Source: JBFYTX01 sp963739515 (GTDB lineage: Bacteria; Chloroflexota; Dehalococcoidia; Dehalococcoidales; RBG-16-60-22). Taken from it: a DNA stretch of 64,000 nucleotides. The position numbers and the translations under genes are program-made. Under the pieces are notes generated by a model. It was not told the origin of the DNA and ran no database searches. It was given only the letters and a program-made list of their open reading frames with translations. Location: contig CAVUAO010000002.1 of assembly GCA_963739515.1 (NCBI GenBank), positions 372,001 to 436,000 of the forward strand. Reading direction: 5' to 3'. Shown piece after piece: positions 48,096-56,879 of this stretch. Position 1 is the stretch's first letter. The number at the start of each line of letters is the position of its first letter.

Positions 48096-49583
48096 ATGAA
48101 AATACCGAAGATACTAAAGCTTTTTCTTTCACCTGGCCAGCGACTTTCTCAACGAATTGTATTTGCTGGAGCCTGGATGTTGGCTCTACGGACGGTAGAG
48201 CGTGTTCTCGGAGTAGTGCGGATTATCATCCTTGCCCGTCTTCTTTCCCCCGAGGCTTTCGGTCTGGTTGGTGTGGCTTTAATAGTTTTAGAACTGCTAA
48301 AAACCTTCACCACATTTGGTTTTGGTGAAGCCCTGATTCAACATAAGGGGGATATACGAGGTTATCTAGATACAGACTTTATCATGTCCGCAATACGGGG
48401 GTTGGTACTCGCCGGTATTGTTTTTAGTATCGCCCCGTTAACCGCAAGCTATTTTAATGCCCCCGGCGCTAAGTCAGTTATCCAGGCTATGGCGCTAACC
48501 TTAGTATTTAATGGCTTTATTAGTAGCGGCATAGTTTATTTTTACAAGGAGCTGGAGCTTCAGAAGCGATTTATCTGGGAGTCGAGTGTAATACTATCTG
48601 AATTTGCAGTGTCTATCTCCACCGCATTTATTCTACGAAGCGTTTGGGCGTTGGTATACGGCGCGGTTGCTTCGAGTATTGTAATGACGATTGTATCCTT
48701 CGCTATGCACCCCTACCGCCCCAAGTTGAGGTTTGATATACTGAAGGCGAAAGAACTATTTGTGTTCGGGGGTTGGGTTCTTCTAGGCTCCGCAGCGAAC
48801 TATATTTTCATGAGCATTGATTCGATATTTGTCGGCAGACTTCTCGGGGTTGTCACCCTGGGGCTTTATACTATGGCCCACAGAATAGGCGACGTGGTTG
48901 GTCAGGAAATGAGAATAATCAGTAGCGGTGTTGTTTTCCCAACCTATTCGAAGCTGCAGGACGATGCCTCAAACTTACGTCTGGCATTTTTAAAATCTAT
49001 CGAAGCTATCGCATATATTGTTTTTCCCACCGCAGTAGGGATATTTTTTCTAGCATCGGACTTCGCCACGCTTGTGCTGGGACAACAGTGGATCCCGGCT
49101 ATTCACGCTATGCGAATACTTGGCATCGCGGCCGCAATATATTCTTTAATAGTCACCGGGGGTTCATTGTTTTATGCAGTTGGCAAGCCCCGGGCCAGGT
49201 TTGTGATGACGGTGATAGCGAGTTTAATCATCATTGCCCTACTATACCCTTTAACTAAAAATTTTGGCATCAATGGGGCAGCCATGGCTGTACTCGCCGG
49301 CAACGTCGGCGGATTTCTGGTTCAAACCTGGGTCTCAGCAGGAATCCTGAAATCCAGTATCAAGCAGTTGGTACAGCCACTAGTTTTGCCCACTATTGTG
49401 AGCATAGCCTTCGGTATAACTCTTGAATTAGCCAGGCGCGCCTTCTACGAGGTTAGTCTCGGGGAATTTATCATCGTTCTGTGTTTGGGAGCTGTAGTTT
49501 ACGCCGCCTGTTCTTTTCTGCTCTGGAGGATATTTAAATTAGGGCCGGTCCAGATTCTGGCTATGTTCAGGGATAGAAAATAA
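48096..49583 (+). CDS. Polysaccharide flippase (Wzx/MATE-like, WzxC family)
   Basis: 495 residues with about 12-14 hydrophobic helices. It matches the oligosaccharide flippase family: GAWMLALRTVERVLGVVRIIILARLLSPEAFGLVGVAL at the N-terminus, YLDTDFIMSAIRGL, and SIDSIFVGRLLGVVTLGLYTMAHR in the middle. It would move undecaprenyl-linked repeat units across the membrane. I prefer the ATG at 48096 to a TTG seven codons upstream. It is the first structural gene after the RfaH-like regulator. Confidence 0.88.
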   Translation: MKIPKILKLFLSPGQRLSQRIVFAGAWMLALRTVERVLGVVRIIILARLLSPEAFGLVGVALIVLELLKTFTTFGFGEALIQHKGDIRGYLDTDFIMSAIRGLVLAGIVFSIAPLTASYFNAPGAKSVIQAMALTLVFNGFISSGIVYFYKELELQKRFIWESSVILSEFAVSISTAFILRSVWALVYGAVASSIVMTIVSFAMHPYRPKLRFDILKAKELFVFGGWVLLGSAANYIFMSIDSIFVGRLLGVVTLGLYTMAHRIGDVVGQEMRIISSGVVFPTYSKLQDDASNLRLAFLKSIEAIAYIVFPTAVGIFFLASDFATLVLGQQWIPAIHAMRILGIAAAIYSLIVTGGSLFYAVGKPRARFVMTVIASLIIIALLYPLTKNFGINGAAMAVLAGNVGGFLVQTWVSAGILKSSIKQLVQPLVLPTIVSIAFGITLELARRAFYEVSLGEFIIVLCLGAVVYAACSFLLWRIFKLGPVQILAMFRDRK

Positions 49584-49604
49584 ATCATTTAGCTCCGGGG
49601 GAAT

Positions 49605-50831
49605 ATGTTAACAACAAGTTCGGGCAAGTCAATATTCAAGATATTACACTGTAGCATGGCGTTGACCGTCGGCGGAGAACAAAAGCAGCTGGCCAAGATC
49701 CTGAATTATCTCGATCGGGAGCATTTCCAGTCTATTGTCTGCTGCATACGCCGATTTGGATACGTTGAGCCGACGATTAGGGACCAAGCTAGTAAGTTTA
49801 TCTGTTTGCAGGTGGGAAGCCGGTATAACCTGCTGGGGGAGGTACGGAGGCTTCGCCGGGTTATTAGAGAGCACGACATTGACTTAATAGTGACGGGGAT
49901 ATTTGGTTCCGATTTCTCTCCCCTCCTCGCCGCACTGATCACGCGAGTTCCAGTTGTTGCATTCCTGACGACTACCTACGACCCCAGGGCGCGTTCCGCA
50001 GCCGCGAATGGCAGTATTATTTTGTATTGGAAATCACGAATATTCTTTATGATACATGCCATGTTAGCTCGGTTAGTAAATGTCCGCTATATCGCGTATT
50101 CAGAAACTATTAAAGAATCGGCTATAAAGAACTTGCACCTTCCCCCAGAGCGTATCTCAATCGTCCCTCTCGGTCAGGACCCGGATCAATTCGACGCAGG
50201 GCAGCTTCCGAGGGATACAATGACCAGATTAAAGGATGAACTGGGTCTCAATGGTGCTTACCCGATTTTACTGAATGTAGCCAGACTTTCAGCCGTTAAA
50301 GGGCAAAAAGACTTATTGGAGGTCATGTCGCAAGTCCTGGAGCGTTTCCCTCGTACCAAGCTGCTGATCGCCGGTAATGGCGAAAGTCAATTCACACAGG
50401 AGCTGGTGAGTCTGCGGGACCATTTGAGTCTGCAGGAACACGTGCAATTGCTCGGGCATCGCGACGATATAGCAGCCCTATTACATATAAGTGATATGTT
50501 CGTTTTTAGCTCGTATTATGAGGGACTGCCCGGGTCTGTTATTGAAGCTATGGCCGCGGGTAAACCGGTAGTGGCGTTTGATATTCCATCGATAAGGGAA
50601 CTAGTTGAGGACGGAAATACGGGCATTCTGGTGCGGGAACGCAATATTGTTCTTTTTGCAGAATCTGTTGCGCAACTGGCAGAGCATCCCGACACTGCCC
50701 GGAACATGGGAGAGCGAGCGCAGCAGATCGTACAAAGCAAATTCGACATTCGGCAGAACGTGAAGGGATTAGAAGCAATATTCAAGCGAATGCTCGTGCG
50801 CCACTCCGGGCAAGATGAAAACCAGACGTAG
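49605..50831 (+). CDS. GT4-family glycosyltransferase
   Basis: 408 residues with GT-B fold. The N-terminal domain has SMALTVGGEQKQLAKIL (the family's GG-E-acceptor loop). The C-terminal domain has LLNVARLSAVKGQKDLLEVM, LLIAGNGE and the E-x7-E donor-binding motif in YYEGLPGSVIEAMAAGKPVVAFD. It would add one sugar during repeat-unit assembly; donor and linkage unknown. 21 bp after the flippase gene. Confidence 0.9.
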   Translation: MLTTSSGKSIFKILHCSMALTVGGEQKQLAKILNYLDREHFQSIVCCIRRFGYVEPTIRDQASKFICLQVGSRYNLLGEVRRLRRVIREHDIDLIVTGIFGSDFSPLLAALITRVPVVAFLTTTYDPRARSAAANGSIILYWKSRIFFMIHAMLARLVNVRYIAYSETIKESAIKNLHLPPERISIVPLGQDPDQFDAGQLPRDTMTRLKDELGLNGAYPILLNVARLSAVKGQKDLLEVMSQVLERFPRTKLLIAGNGESQFTQELVSLRDHLSLQEHVQLLGHRDDIAALLHISDMFVFSSYYEGLPGSVIEAMAAGKPVVAFDIPSIRELVEDGNTGILVRERNIVLFAESVAQLAEHPDTARNMGERAQQIVQSKFDIRQNVKGLEAIFKRMLVRHSGQDENQT

Positions 50832-50861
50832 CTATGCGGTATCTAAATGGCAAGGAGTTGA

Positions 50862-51998
50862 ATGGCGGGTCGTAGGAAGGTTCTTTGGCTGATAAAGGGG
50901 CTTTTTCCCGGTGGAGCCGAGAAGCTACTGTCCATGTCGCTCCCATATCTTGATCGGGATACCTTTGATTATCAAGTTGTGTACCTTTTCAAAAATATGA
51001 GAGATTTGGTACCTGAATTTGAGCGGCAGGGTATTCCCGTTTCCTGCCTCAACATGGAGAAGGCCTATGATTTGAGGGTCATCTTCAAGCTGGTTCACCT
51101 TCTTCGGGAACGAGAAATAGATCTTCTTCACACTCATTTGCCCTATGCGGGTATAGTGGGACGGCCCGCGGCAATTATCGCCGGTGTTAAGGCAATCGTC
51201 TCTACGGAACACGGGCTTATGGGAAGCTATCATCCCCTGACGAGATTGGGTAGCGTTTTAACTTACCCTCTAAATCATGCTACTATCGCGGTGTCCCAAG
51301 CGGTAGCGCGTTCCATCCTGAAATACAAAATGACCCGGCCAGATACGATCCATGTAGTTCATAACGCGATTGATATTAGCGACCTCGAGAGTATTCAGAC
51401 AGATCCTGAATTAGTCAAGAAGAGTCTCGGAATTGCCGGACATAGTTTGGTAGTGGGAACGGTATCACATATCCGGCCGGAAAAAGGTCACCAATATCTG
51501 GTAGAGGCTGCTCGACTCGTGATGGAGCAACGGCCGGAAGTCATTTTTGTCATTGTCGGCAGGGAGAGAACACGGAAAGACCTGGTTCGACTGGAGGAAC
51601 TGGCACAGCATCTCGGGATTCGGGACAGGATAATCTTTACCGGATTTCGTGAGGACGCGCTTGAGGTGATGGCTGCCTTCGATGTCTTCGTGCTACCGTC
51701 GCTTTGGGAAGCATTTGGGATCGTCCTCCTGGAAGCTATGAGCCTGGGAAAACCAGTGGTAGCCACTTATGTTGATGGTATTCCAGAGGTGATCGATGAG
51801 GGTGTGAATGGCTTTCTGGTAGCGCCCCGCGACCCCGAACAACTGGCGTCAAGAATCTTGGACTTATTACGCGACGATGCATTACGTAACCGGATGGGCG
51901 AGGAGGGAAGGAAAAAGGTTCGAGAAAAGTTCGGCATTGAGCGCATGGTGAAAGAGGTAGAGCAAGTATATCTGTCTGTTCTGAAAGACCGGGCCTAA
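50862..51998 (+). CDS. GT4-family glycosyltransferase
   Basis: 378 residues, GT-B fold, related to but distinct from the preceding GT4. N-terminal GLFPGGAEKLLSMSLPYL and the VSTEHGLMGSYHPLTRLG region; C-terminal VGTVSHIRPEKGHQYLVEA and LWEAFGIVLLEAMSLGKPVVATYVDG with the E-x7-E motif. The ATG has AAGGAG six bases upstream. It is followed after 4 bp by asnB, so the two are probably co-translated. Confidence 0.9.
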   Translation: MAGRRKVLWLIKGLFPGGAEKLLSMSLPYLDRDTFDYQVVYLFKNMRDLVPEFERQGIPVSCLNMEKAYDLRVIFKLVHLLREREIDLLHTHLPYAGIVGRPAAIIAGVKAIVSTEHGLMGSYHPLTRLGSVLTYPLNHATIAVSQAVARSILKYKMTRPDTIHVVHNAIDISDLESIQTDPELVKKSLGIAGHSLVVGTVSHIRPEKGHQYLVEAARLVMEQRPEVIFVIVGRERTRKDLVRLEELAQHLGIRDRIIFTGFREDALEVMAAFDVFVLPSLWEAFGIVLLEAMSLGKPVVATYVDGIPEVIDEGVNGFLVAPRDPEQLASRILDLLRDDALRNRMGEEGRKKVREKFGIERMVKEVEQVYLSVLKDRA

Positions 51999-52002
51999 AG
52001 TT

Positions 52003-53949
52003 ATGTGCGGAATTTGTGGTAAGTTCAGCCTGAAAGAAAATATAGAACGACCTCTTATCGAAGAGATGTGCGCCTCTATGGCCCACAGGGGACCGAACGA
52101 CCAGGGTGTGTATATCGGAGCACACATCGGCTTGGGCAACCGGCGCCTCGCTATCATCGACCTCAGCGCGGCCGGCCACATGCCCATGTCAACAGAGTCA
52201 GGTAAGCAGTGGATTACCTACAACGGTGAGGTATATAACTTTAAAGAGCTACGGGCAGAGCTTCAATCCTGCGGATACCGATTTCGAAGCAATTCAGACA
52301 CGGAGGTTGTCCTCTACGCCTACGATAAGTGGGGGCCGGATTGTGTGCTCCGATTTAACGGGATGTTTGCCCTGGCTATCTGGGATGAAGTAGAGCGCCG
52401 ACTTTTCCTAGCCCGGGACCGAATAGGTATAAAACCCCTTTACTACTATTTCAATGGAAATGCGATTACCTTCGCCTCTGAAATTAAGTCCATCCTTCAA
52501 GACCGCAGAATACCAAGGGAACTCAGTCAAGAAGGAATAACCAATTATTTCACCTACGGACATTCTGTGGCGCCTCGCACTATTTTCAAGAACATTAATA
52601 AGCTTCTTCCCGGTCATCATTTAACCTGTGTCTCGGAAGGGGAAGCACAGCTTCAGATAAAAATCAAGCGCTATTGGGCGCCACCAGAACCGGGGCAGAA
52701 CGAGGATGCCGGTGAGAAGTATTATGCTGAAGAGGTTTATCGCTTGCTCAGAGAATCCGTCCGCAGACAGCTTGTTTCCGATGTTCCTCTGGGCGTTTTC
52801 CTGAGCGGTGGTATGGATTCCAGTATTATTACCAGCTTGATGAGTTCTATAGATCGTTCGCAGGTTAAAACTTTCTCTATTGGATTTAACACCGGTGGTA
52901 AGACTTATAACGAACTTGACGATGCCCGTATAGTTGCCCGGCACTTCGGTACTGAACATCATGAGATATTACTGGGTGAAAAAGACCTGACTCAAGCTCT
53001 ACCGACTTTGGTCTACCATTACGATGAACCATTTGGGGACCCAGCAAGTTTTCCTACCTATTTGGTGTCCAAGTTCGCTAAAGAGCACGTCACGGTAAGC
53101 TTGAGTGGGGAGGGTGGTGATGAGGTCTTTGGGGGATACAGGAGATACGTCATAGAAAACTTCTTTTACCGTTATCCGGCGATAGTTGCTTTATTGAATA
53201 ACAAGATGTTACACATGTCTTTAGCCAAACTATCTTCTTCAAACCGGTGGCAACGGTTCATGGAGGCTTCGGGTATTCACGATAGAGTGGAACGCTATGT
53301 CAGCTGGTTATCCATATTTAACAAGGAAATGAGAGTCGAACTATTCGGCGGGCGTCTTTTACAGTTGCCGGATTTCGATCCCCTGGAAATCTATCGTAGC
53401 CTTTTTACTCAAAATGGAACTGGGGGTGTCGACCGTCTGCTTTGTATCGACCAGCAAACCTGGCTGCCAGACACATATCTGGAAAAGGCAGATAAAGCAA
53501 GTATGGCAGTGAGTTTGGAAGTGCGTGTTCCCTTTTTAGACCACGAACTGGTAGAATTTGCCGCAACGATTCCAGCCAAATATAAAGTCAGAGGCTTTTC
53601 CACCAAATATATCCTGAAGAAAGCTTTCTTCTCGCACCTTCCTACCGAAACTCTGCGGAAACGTAAGCATGGCTTTGACCCTCCTCTGGAGATTTGGTTT
53701 CGAGATAACCTGAAGGGTTTTATAAAAGAGGTCCTGTTCGATCCACGGGCTCGCTCCCGCGGCTTGTTTGATTATAACTACATCGAGAAGCTCTATCGCG
53801 GCCATATCGAAGGAAGGGGTTATTATCACTGGCACCTCTGGCTCCTCACCGTTTTTGAGCTTTGGTGCCAGCAGTTCCTGGATCACCCGCACCAAACCGG
53901 TAGCGCTACGGCGGATAATATAGATATAGGTCCGATATGCGGGCAGTGA
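52003..53949 (+). CDS. asnB: Class II asparagine synthetase-like amidotransferase
   Basis: 648 residues. N-terminal Ntn glutaminase domain with Cys2 (MCGICGKFSL), MAHRGPNDQGVYIG, and the YNGEVYNFKELR strand. The synthetase domain has the PPi loop FLSGGMDSSIITSLM and SGEGGDEVFGGYRRY. Free-standing asparagine synthesis is possible, but AsnB copies within glycan clusters often amidate uronic acids, as in WbpS/VioL-type proteins. With ATP and glutamine it would convert a carboxyl group to an amide. Substrate not decidable here. Confidence 0.88.
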   Translation: MCGICGKFSLKENIERPLIEEMCASMAHRGPNDQGVYIGAHIGLGNRRLAIIDLSAAGHMPMSTESGKQWITYNGEVYNFKELRAELQSCGYRFRSNSDTEVVLYAYDKWGPDCVLRFNGMFALAIWDEVERRLFLARDRIGIKPLYYYFNGNAITFASEIKSILQDRRIPRELSQEGITNYFTYGHSVAPRTIFKNINKLLPGHHLTCVSEGEAQLQIKIKRYWAPPEPGQNEDAGEKYYAEEVYRLLRESVRRQLVSDVPLGVFLSGGMDSSIITSLMSSIDRSQVKTFSIGFNTGGKTYNELDDARIVARHFGTEHHEILLGEKDLTQALPTLVYHYDEPFGDPASFPTYLVSKFAKEHVTVSLSGEGGDEVFGGYRRYVIENFFYRYPAIVALLNNKMLHMSLAKLSSSNRWQRFMEASGIHDRVERYVSWLSIFNKEMRVELFGGRLLQLPDFDPLEIYRSLFTQNGTGGVDRLLCIDQQTWLPDTYLEKADKASMAVSLEVRVPFLDHELVEFAATIPAKYKVRGFSTKYILKKAFFSHLPTETLRKRKHGFDPPLEIWFRDNLKGFIKEVLFDPRARSRGLFDYNYIEKLYRGHIEGRGYYHWHLWLLTVFELWCQQFLDHPHQTGSATADNIDIGPICGQ

Positions 53950-54030
53950 CTATCTTCAGTGAAATATGAACCAGAAACCATTTTTACAAAATCATTGAGA
54001 GACTTATAGTAAATATCGAAGATATTACCT

Positions 54031-55377
54031 ATGTCAAATACAAAAACATTACGGTTTCAATCGGTCCTGAGCTTGGCCCTCCTCGCCATCTTAGCCGCGT
54101 TTATTGGTTTATTTATAGCAGGCTCTGATTATAACTTGCAGGGGATGCTCTTGGTGGCAGGGGGAATAGGCATTTTGTCCATTTTTCTGCTACCGCGTCT
54201 CGCGCGGGTGGAGGGTGGGAATTTCATAAAAATTCTTATTTTAGCACTCTTGCTAAAGGTTGTTTTCGCTATGTTAAATTATTATTTTGCCTTCGGCTTT
54301 TACGGAGGAACAGCCGACGCAAAAGGCTATGATGCCAATGGTATCCTAATTTCCCACTATATATGGAATTTAGAGTTTAGTAAGGTGGCTCCCTTTCTGA
54401 GTTGGGGTACCGATTTCATAAACTTCTTCACGGGAGTTATCTATTCGGTAATAGGTCCAAGTATATTCGGGGGCTATCTCGTTTACACATTTTTTTCCTT
54501 TTTAGGCAGCTATTACTTTTACCGGGCATTTCGGGTGGCGTTCCCCGATAGGAACAAATGGCCTTATATATTGCTGATCTTTTTCTTTCCTTCTATCTTA
54601 TACTGGCCGAGCGCCATCGGAAAAGACGCTCCCATGTTCCTGTGCCTGGGCCTCTTTGCCTATGGCGCCGCGCAAATATTACAGACCCGGCTACGGGGAT
54701 TGCTGCCGTTAGCCCTGGGATTCGTGGGGGCATTATGGATCCGTCCCCATATCGCGGCCATTTCAATACTCGCGTTCGCGCTTGCCTTTTTCCTGCCCGG
54801 GGCGAGGAAAAAGCCTTTTCATCCGGCTATCTATATCATTGGGCTTATCGCTGTCGGAGGATTGGCATGGTATTTATTGCCTCAGGTGATGACTTTCCTC
54901 AATTTAAAAGAATTGTCTCCCAACGAAATAATTGCGTATCTGCAACAATTTCAAGGATTTTCATACGAAGGCGGGTCGGCCTTTCAGGCCATAAATCTAA
55001 ACAACCCCCTGAACTATCTTATGCTCCCAATTACTCTCCTCTTCCGCCCTTTCCCTTGGGAGGTATATAGTATTCAAGCTTTGATTGGAAGTATAGAAGG
55101 GATGTTAGCTCTGGGTCTGGTTCTATGGCGGATTAAAAGTCTAGGTCGGGCGATAGTTTCCTCAATTTCCAGTAGCTATCTTCGCTATGTTCTGATTTAC
55201 ATTGTTGCCTTTATTATCATCTTCGCGGCAATAACCAATTTCGGCACTTTAGCTCGAGAGCGAGTGATGTTGTATCCTTTCTTTTTCATGTTTTTATCCT
55301 ACAGCCCATCAAGATTGACGGAAAAACGCAAAATTGTAATCGGGAATGCGGGAGAATTAGGCGTCACCCATGCGTAG
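54031..55377 (+). CDS. Polytopic membrane protein, possible Wzy-type polymerase
   Basis: 448 residues with about ten or eleven hydrophobic helices; the short loop FGFYGGTADAKGYDANG faces out between helices 3 and 4. I see no signature that fixes the family. Position between glycosyltransferases and modifying enzymes, number of helices and lack of a separate polymerase make a Wzy/O-antigen polymerase-like role likely. A GT-C glycosyltransferase is the alternative. Its end overlaps the formyltransferase start by 8 bp. Confidence 0.5.
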   Translation: MSNTKTLRFQSVLSLALLAILAAFIGLFIAGSDYNLQGMLLVAGGIGILSIFLLPRLARVEGGNFIKILILALLLKVVFAMLNYYFAFGFYGGTADAKGYDANGILISHYIWNLEFSKVAPFLSWGTDFINFFTGVIYSVIGPSIFGGYLVYTFFSFLGSYYFYRAFRVAFPDRNKWPYILLIFFFPSILYWPSAIGKDAPMFLCLGLFAYGAAQILQTRLRGLLPLALGFVGALWIRPHIAAISILAFALAFFLPGARKKPFHPAIYIIGLIAVGGLAWYLLPQVMTFLNLKELSPNEIIAYLQQFQGFSYEGGSAFQAINLNNPLNYLMLPITLLFRPFPWEVYSIQALIGSIEGMLALGLVLWRIKSLGRAIVSSISSSYLRYVLIYIVAFIIIFAAITNFGTLARERVMLYPFFFMFLSYSPSRLTEKRKIVIGNAGELGVTHA

Positions 55378-56140
55378 AATAGTAGTGTTATCAGATAAAG
55401 GGCCATCAAGTTATTACCTGATAAATAGACTCTTGGCGAGTAACATTCTAGTTGGCGTGGTATTTGAAAAACGACCTTTAAAGTCCTTATTGACGATTCT
55501 AAAAGCAAGAGTAAGGCGTATTGGCGTGTCTGGCGTAATCAATCAGATTCTTTTAGGCCTTTACATACGGCTTATAGAGAAGCCTAAAGATATTAAGACT
55601 ATCAGCAAGATTTTTAATGATCAACCGACTGAATATCTCATAAAAGAAGTAGATAAATTAGAGGTTAAAAATATTAATCATGTTAGTGTTAAAGACTTCA
55701 TAGTTTCTAAATCACCTGATTTAGTAATAGTGAACGGGACTTCAATTATCAAAACTCCAATAATTGAATCTGTCCCTCAAGGAATAATAAACATCCATGT
55801 AGGGATTACTCCAGAATACAGAGGCACGCATGGGGGGTTTTGGGCAATTTACAACGGAGAGATAGAAATGGTTGGTGTCACTGTTCATTTTATCGATAGC
55901 GGAATTGATTCCGGTGCCATACTCTTACAAGAGAGAGTAGCCGTCGCACATGGTGAAACTCTCAGAAGCATTGTCTATAAGCAGCAGAAAGCGGGGGTGG
56001 ACCTGTTATTTAGATGCCTTGATGGCTTAAATAATGGGAAGTTAAATAGTTATCACAAGCCCAACTCGCGAAGCAAATTGTATTACTCTCCGGGGCTGAC
56101 GCACTATTTGAAATATCTCTTTACGAAAAGAAAAAACTGA
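55370..56140 (+). CDS. Formyltransferase-fold enzyme
   Basis: 256 residues. The second half shows the N10-formyl-tetrahydrofolate transferase core: VIVNGTSIIKTPIIES, then NIHVGITPEYRGTHGGFWAIYNGE, with the Asn-x-His catalytic pair and the PxYRG loop, and the DSGIDSGAIL strand. Relatives formylate dTDP- or UDP-amino sugars (as WbkC or ArnA do), or methionyl-tRNA. In this cluster the first is likely. The N-terminal 100 residues are basic and differ from Fmt. Codon use is more AT-rich than in the upstream genes. Confidence 0.75.
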   Translation: MRRIVVLSDKGPSSYYLINRLLASNILVGVVFEKRPLKSLLTILKARVRRIGVSGVINQILLGLYIRLIEKPKDIKTISKIFNDQPTEYLIKEVDKLEVKNINHVSVKDFIVSKSPDLVIVNGTSIIKTPIIESVPQGIINIHVGITPEYRGTHGGFWAIYNGEIEMVGVTVHFIDSGIDSGAILLQERVAVAHGETLRSIVYKQQKAGVDLLFRCLDGLNNGKLNSYHKPNSRSKLYYSPGLTHYLKYLFTKRKN

Positions 56141-56213
56141 TCGGGCGAATAGTAGTAGTGTTTCATAGAACCGTTCCGAAGTGAACAACATCGGATAAGG
56201 AAGGGAAAACAAT

Positions 56214-56777
56214 ATGAGAATATTTGGTTTATTAATAAATCTATTCGCGAGAGCGAGAAGGTATGTAATAGGTCCAGAAAAATGGGCACGGTCAATAGGT
56301 GTGAAGATTGGTAAAGAATGTGTAATCAACACCACAGACTGGGGCTCCGAGCCATATCTTATTGAAATCGGTGACCACGTTTACCTAACTTCTGGCGTTT
56401 ATTTTGTGACACATGATGGTGGCGTATTTGTGTTTCAAAAAGAAGACCCCAGTTTCGATGTTTTTGGTAGAATCAAGATTGGCTCTAATACTTTTGTTGG
56501 TAACAATACCCTAATATTGCCAGGAGTATCAATCGGTAATAATTGTGTTATTGGAGCCTGTTCCGTGGTAACCAAAAGTATTCCAGATGACACCGTAGCC
56601 GCCGGCTCGCCTTGTCGTTTTATTTGCTCAATCGAAGAATATCACCAGCACATGATGAAGTTGAATATGAAAACATTTGGAATGAGTTATAAACAGAAAC
56701 GAAAAGTTATCCTCACGCAAAAGGATGACTCTTTATTTATAAAGAAAGAACTAATCGTTAACGACGTTCACAATTGA
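56214..56777 (+). CDS. Left-handed beta-helix acyltransferase
   Basis: 187 residues. After a basic/hydrophobic start the chain is hexapeptide repeats (IGKECVINTTDWGSEPYLIEIGDHVYLTSGV ... RIKIGSNTFVGNNTLILPGVSIGNNCVIGACSVVTKSIPDD), with the catalytic-type His in FVTHDGG. This is the WbbJ/LacA/maltose-acetyltransferase group; it would O- or N-acetylate a sugar. The C-terminal 35 residues are charged and unlike the family. Confidence 0.85.
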   Translation: MRIFGLLINLFARARRYVIGPEKWARSIGVKIGKECVINTTDWGSEPYLIEIGDHVYLTSGVYFVTHDGGVFVFQKEDPSFDVFGRIKIGSNTFVGNNTLILPGVSIGNNCVIGACSVVTKSIPDDTVAAGSPCRFICSIEEYHQHMMKLNMKTFGMSYKQKRKVILTQKDDSLFIKKELIVNDVHN

Positions 56778-56879
56778 CCTATATATAAATAATGCGTTAT
56801 TACCGTTCTTTTTTGTGCTCATCACTTACACCTGTTTTCACACCCGAAAGAAGAAAAATATTGTGGAGGTAGTTGTATA